Shown here one piece after another: positions 5,746 through 7,146 of a stretch of 7,146 nucleotides of DNA. Numbering within the stretch: position 1 is the first letter of the stretch; every line of letters starts with the position of its first letter. Location of the stretch: positions 1 through 7,146 of the forward strand of contig JAIORT010000828.1 in assembly GCA_021107975.1 (NCBI GenBank). Reading direction: 5' to 3'. The stretch comes from Bacteroidales bacterium (lineage in GTDB: Bacteria; Bacteroidota; Bacteroidia; Bacteroidales; JAADJA01). A program made the translations under genes and the position numbers. The notes beneath the pieces were generated by a model that searched no databases, had not been told where the DNA came from, and worked only from the letters and a program-made list of their open reading frames with translations.

Positions 5746-7146
5746 CAATTATACATCCATACCCTTAATAATGATAACAATTTATCAGTATCTACCGGTT
5801 TTGTCATGTAATCGTTAGCACCGGCTTCTATACATTTTTCCCTGTCTCCTTTCATTGCTTTTGCAGTAAGGGCAATAATAGGTAATTTTTGGTATTTCGG
5901 TATTTTTCTTATTTCCTGCATTGCCTCATATCCATCCATTTCGGGCATCATAATATCCATAAGTACAAGGTCAATTTCAGAGTTTTTATTAAGCTGCTCT
6001 ATACCTTCTTTACCGTTTTTCCCGACTATTATTTTTAATTTAGCATCCTCCAGAACACTTGAAAGTGCAAATACATTCCGCATATCATCATCAACAATTA
6101 AAACCGTTTTCCCTTCCAGAACAGCGTCTTTATTATGCACTAATTTCAGCATCTTCTGCTTGTCTTCAGGCAGATTTGCTTCTACCTGGTGTAGAAACAA
6201 TGTTGTTTCCGAGATAAGCCTTTCAGGAGATTGTGCTCCTTTAATAATAATACTGTCAGCATATTTCTTAAGTAATGCTTCTTCTTCACGTGTAAGCTCT
6301 TTTCCTGTGTAAATAATAATTGGAACATGAGGAATTTTATCATCTTTTCTGATCTCTGCGAGTAGGTCAAAACCCGAAATATCACCTAACCCCAGGTCTA
6401 AGATCACGCAATCAAATTTTTGTGATTTTAATTGGGCAAGTCCTTCTTTCCCCGTTCCTACCGCTGTAATATTAATATTATCTTCACCTATCAGCTCCAC
6501 AATGCTTTTTCTCATTGTTTCATCGTCTTCAACTATTAAAAGTTTTTTTACCGATTTTGATATACTGGTCTCAATTTTTGCAAAGGCATTTTTTATTGAT
6601 TTCATACTGGCGGGTTTTTCCAGAAAACCGATAGCGCCCATTTTCATTGTATCAATATTTTTTTCTGATACCGACATAAAATGGACCGGAATATGACGTG
6701 TCTCCGGATTTTCTTTTAGTCTTTCCATAACCTTTAATCCGTCAATACCGGGTAAACCTATATCCAATATTATTGCGCTGGGTTTATAATAGTCAGCATA
6801 ATGAAGTCCTGTTTCTCCATTTTTGGCAAGCAGGAATTTAAAATCTTTTTCATGAGCAAGATAATATAAGAGTTGAGCAAAATTCGGATCATCTTCAACT
6901 GCCAGGATTACTTTATCACCTTTATTAATATTTTCCCTGTCATCCTTAATACCTTCTTCGGCAACCGGCTTTTCTTTGATTTCTTCCTTTTTTTTCTTTT
7001 CCGGTTCAGGTTTGTCGGTAACCTTTTTTTCAGGTGCCGGGGCTTCGGTTATTTCAGAAGCTTTTGAAGCATAAGTTACTTTACTTTCTTCTTCCTTACC
7101 GGCTTCTAAAATTTCCGGAATAATCAGGGTAAAACAGCTTCCTTTA
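5745..7146 (-). CDS. Hybrid sensor histidine kinase, C-terminal part with three receiver domains (partial)
   Basis: The gene enters from beyond the right edge; 466 residues plus a TGA stop are visible and the frame is open to the edge. Numbering from the first full codon (7145), the opening KGSCFTLIIP is the end of a histidine-kinase ATPase domain (the 'GKGSxFT' box). A charged Lys/Glu/Pro-rich linker follows (about 12-77). Receiver 1 (about 78-193) has acidic residues 84-86, phosphoacceptor Asp128 and Lys177. Receiver 2 (about 200-320) has acidic residues 206-208, Asp250, Thr280 and Lys302. Receiver 3 (about 346-464) has Asp352-354, Asp397, Thr427 and Lys449. All three phosphoacceptor aspartates are present. 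Receiver 2 is divergent: GLGD replaces the usual LPD-type loop, and Lys302 is followed by Gly instead of Pro. The sensor, dimerisation and HisKA regions lie outside. The protein probably runs a phosphorelay, with cheR and cheB downstream in the same operon. No DNA-binding output domain follows the receivers. Confidence 0.93.
   Translation of the reverse strand, partial: KGSCFTLIIPEILEAGKEEESKVTYASKASEITEAPAPEKKVTDKPEPEKKKKEEIKEKPVAEEGIKDDRENINKGDKVILAVEDDPNFAQLLYYLAHEKDFKFLLAKNGETGLHYADYYKPSAIILDIGLPGIDGLKVMERLKENPETRHIPVHFMSVSEKNIDTMKMGAIGFLEKPASMKSIKNAFAKIETSISKSVKKLLIVEDDETMRKSIVELIGEDNINITAVGTGKEGLAQLKSQKFDCVILDLGLGDISGFDLLAEIRKDDKIPHVPIIIYTGKELTREEEALLKKYADSIIIKGAQSPERLISETTLFLHQVEANLPEDKQKMLKLVHNKDAVLEGKTVLIVDDDMRNVFALSSVLEDAKLKIIVGKNGKEGIEQLNKNSEIDLVLMDIMMPEMDGYEAMQEIRKIPKYQKLPIIALTAKAMKGDREKCIEAGANDYMTKPVDTDKLLSLLRVWMYN

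Noticed and set aside
6502..6696. Plus-strand hydrophobic frame
   Set aside because: It is antisense to receivers 1 and 2, whose motifs are intact on the minus strand.
5745..6767. A separate two-and-a-half-receiver protein starting at TTG 6767
   Set aside because: The TTG encodes a Leu one residue before the phosphoacceptor Asp of receiver 1. The same frame stays open to the window edge and encodes the rest of that receiver, a linker and the end of a kinase ATPase domain, so the true start lies outside.
6873..7067. Phe-rich plus-strand frame that could look like a small membrane protein
   Set aside because: It is antisense to the Lys/Glu-rich linker and first receiver of the kinase; Lys/Glu codons read as Phe/Leu-type codons on the other strand. 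No independent coding signal is seen.

Overview
The window looks like a chromosomal segment of a member of the Bacteroidota, probably an environmental Bacteroidales-like lineage. The support is low GC (by eye well under 45 %), no Shine-Dalgarno motif in front of any start codon, a TAnnTTTG-type -7 promoter element upstream of priA, and intergenic gaps filled with short simple repeats of kinds I remember from this phylum. The assignment is an inference from sequence style; no rRNA or tRNA gene is present to confirm it.

Layout. Positions 14-985 (+) hold a complete 6-phosphofructokinase gene (pfkA). Positions 986-1519 are a non-coding gap containing a 91-bp BIME-like element made of two hairpins inverted relative to each other, then a TTAGTG repeat patch and a promoter. 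Positions 1520-4006 (+) hold a full-length priA, the primosomal replication-restart helicase. Positions 4007-4253 lie between convergent genes and hold a 'cgcaaag' repeat patch, a 9-bp inverted repeat and a five-copy 10-bp tandem repeat. From 4254 to the right edge, all genes are on the minus strand. In transcription order they are the C-terminal part of a hybrid histidine kinase with three receiver domains (it enters from beyond position 7146), a CheR methyltransferase, and a CheB methylesterase that consists of the catalytic domain only.

How the genes relate. pfkA (glycolysis) and priA (replication restart) are housekeeping genes with no visible functional link. The minus-strand genes look like one signalling operon. 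cheR and cheB overlap by one base (TAATG), and the gap between the kinase gene and cheR is 64 bp, almost all of it a heptamer array. No chemoreceptor, CheA, CheW or flagellar gene is visible. The CheR/CheB pair may therefore modify a sensor protein belonging to the hybrid-kinase pathway rather than serve motility, but this is inferred from gene order alone.

The least routine items are the receptor-less CheR-CheB-kinase module, the paired inverted hairpins at 1130-1220, tandem arrays abutting the stop codons of two signalling genes, and an Asn in phosphofructokinase where E. coli PfkA has the Mg-binding Asp103. I do not see a clearly new defence or mobile system in this window.
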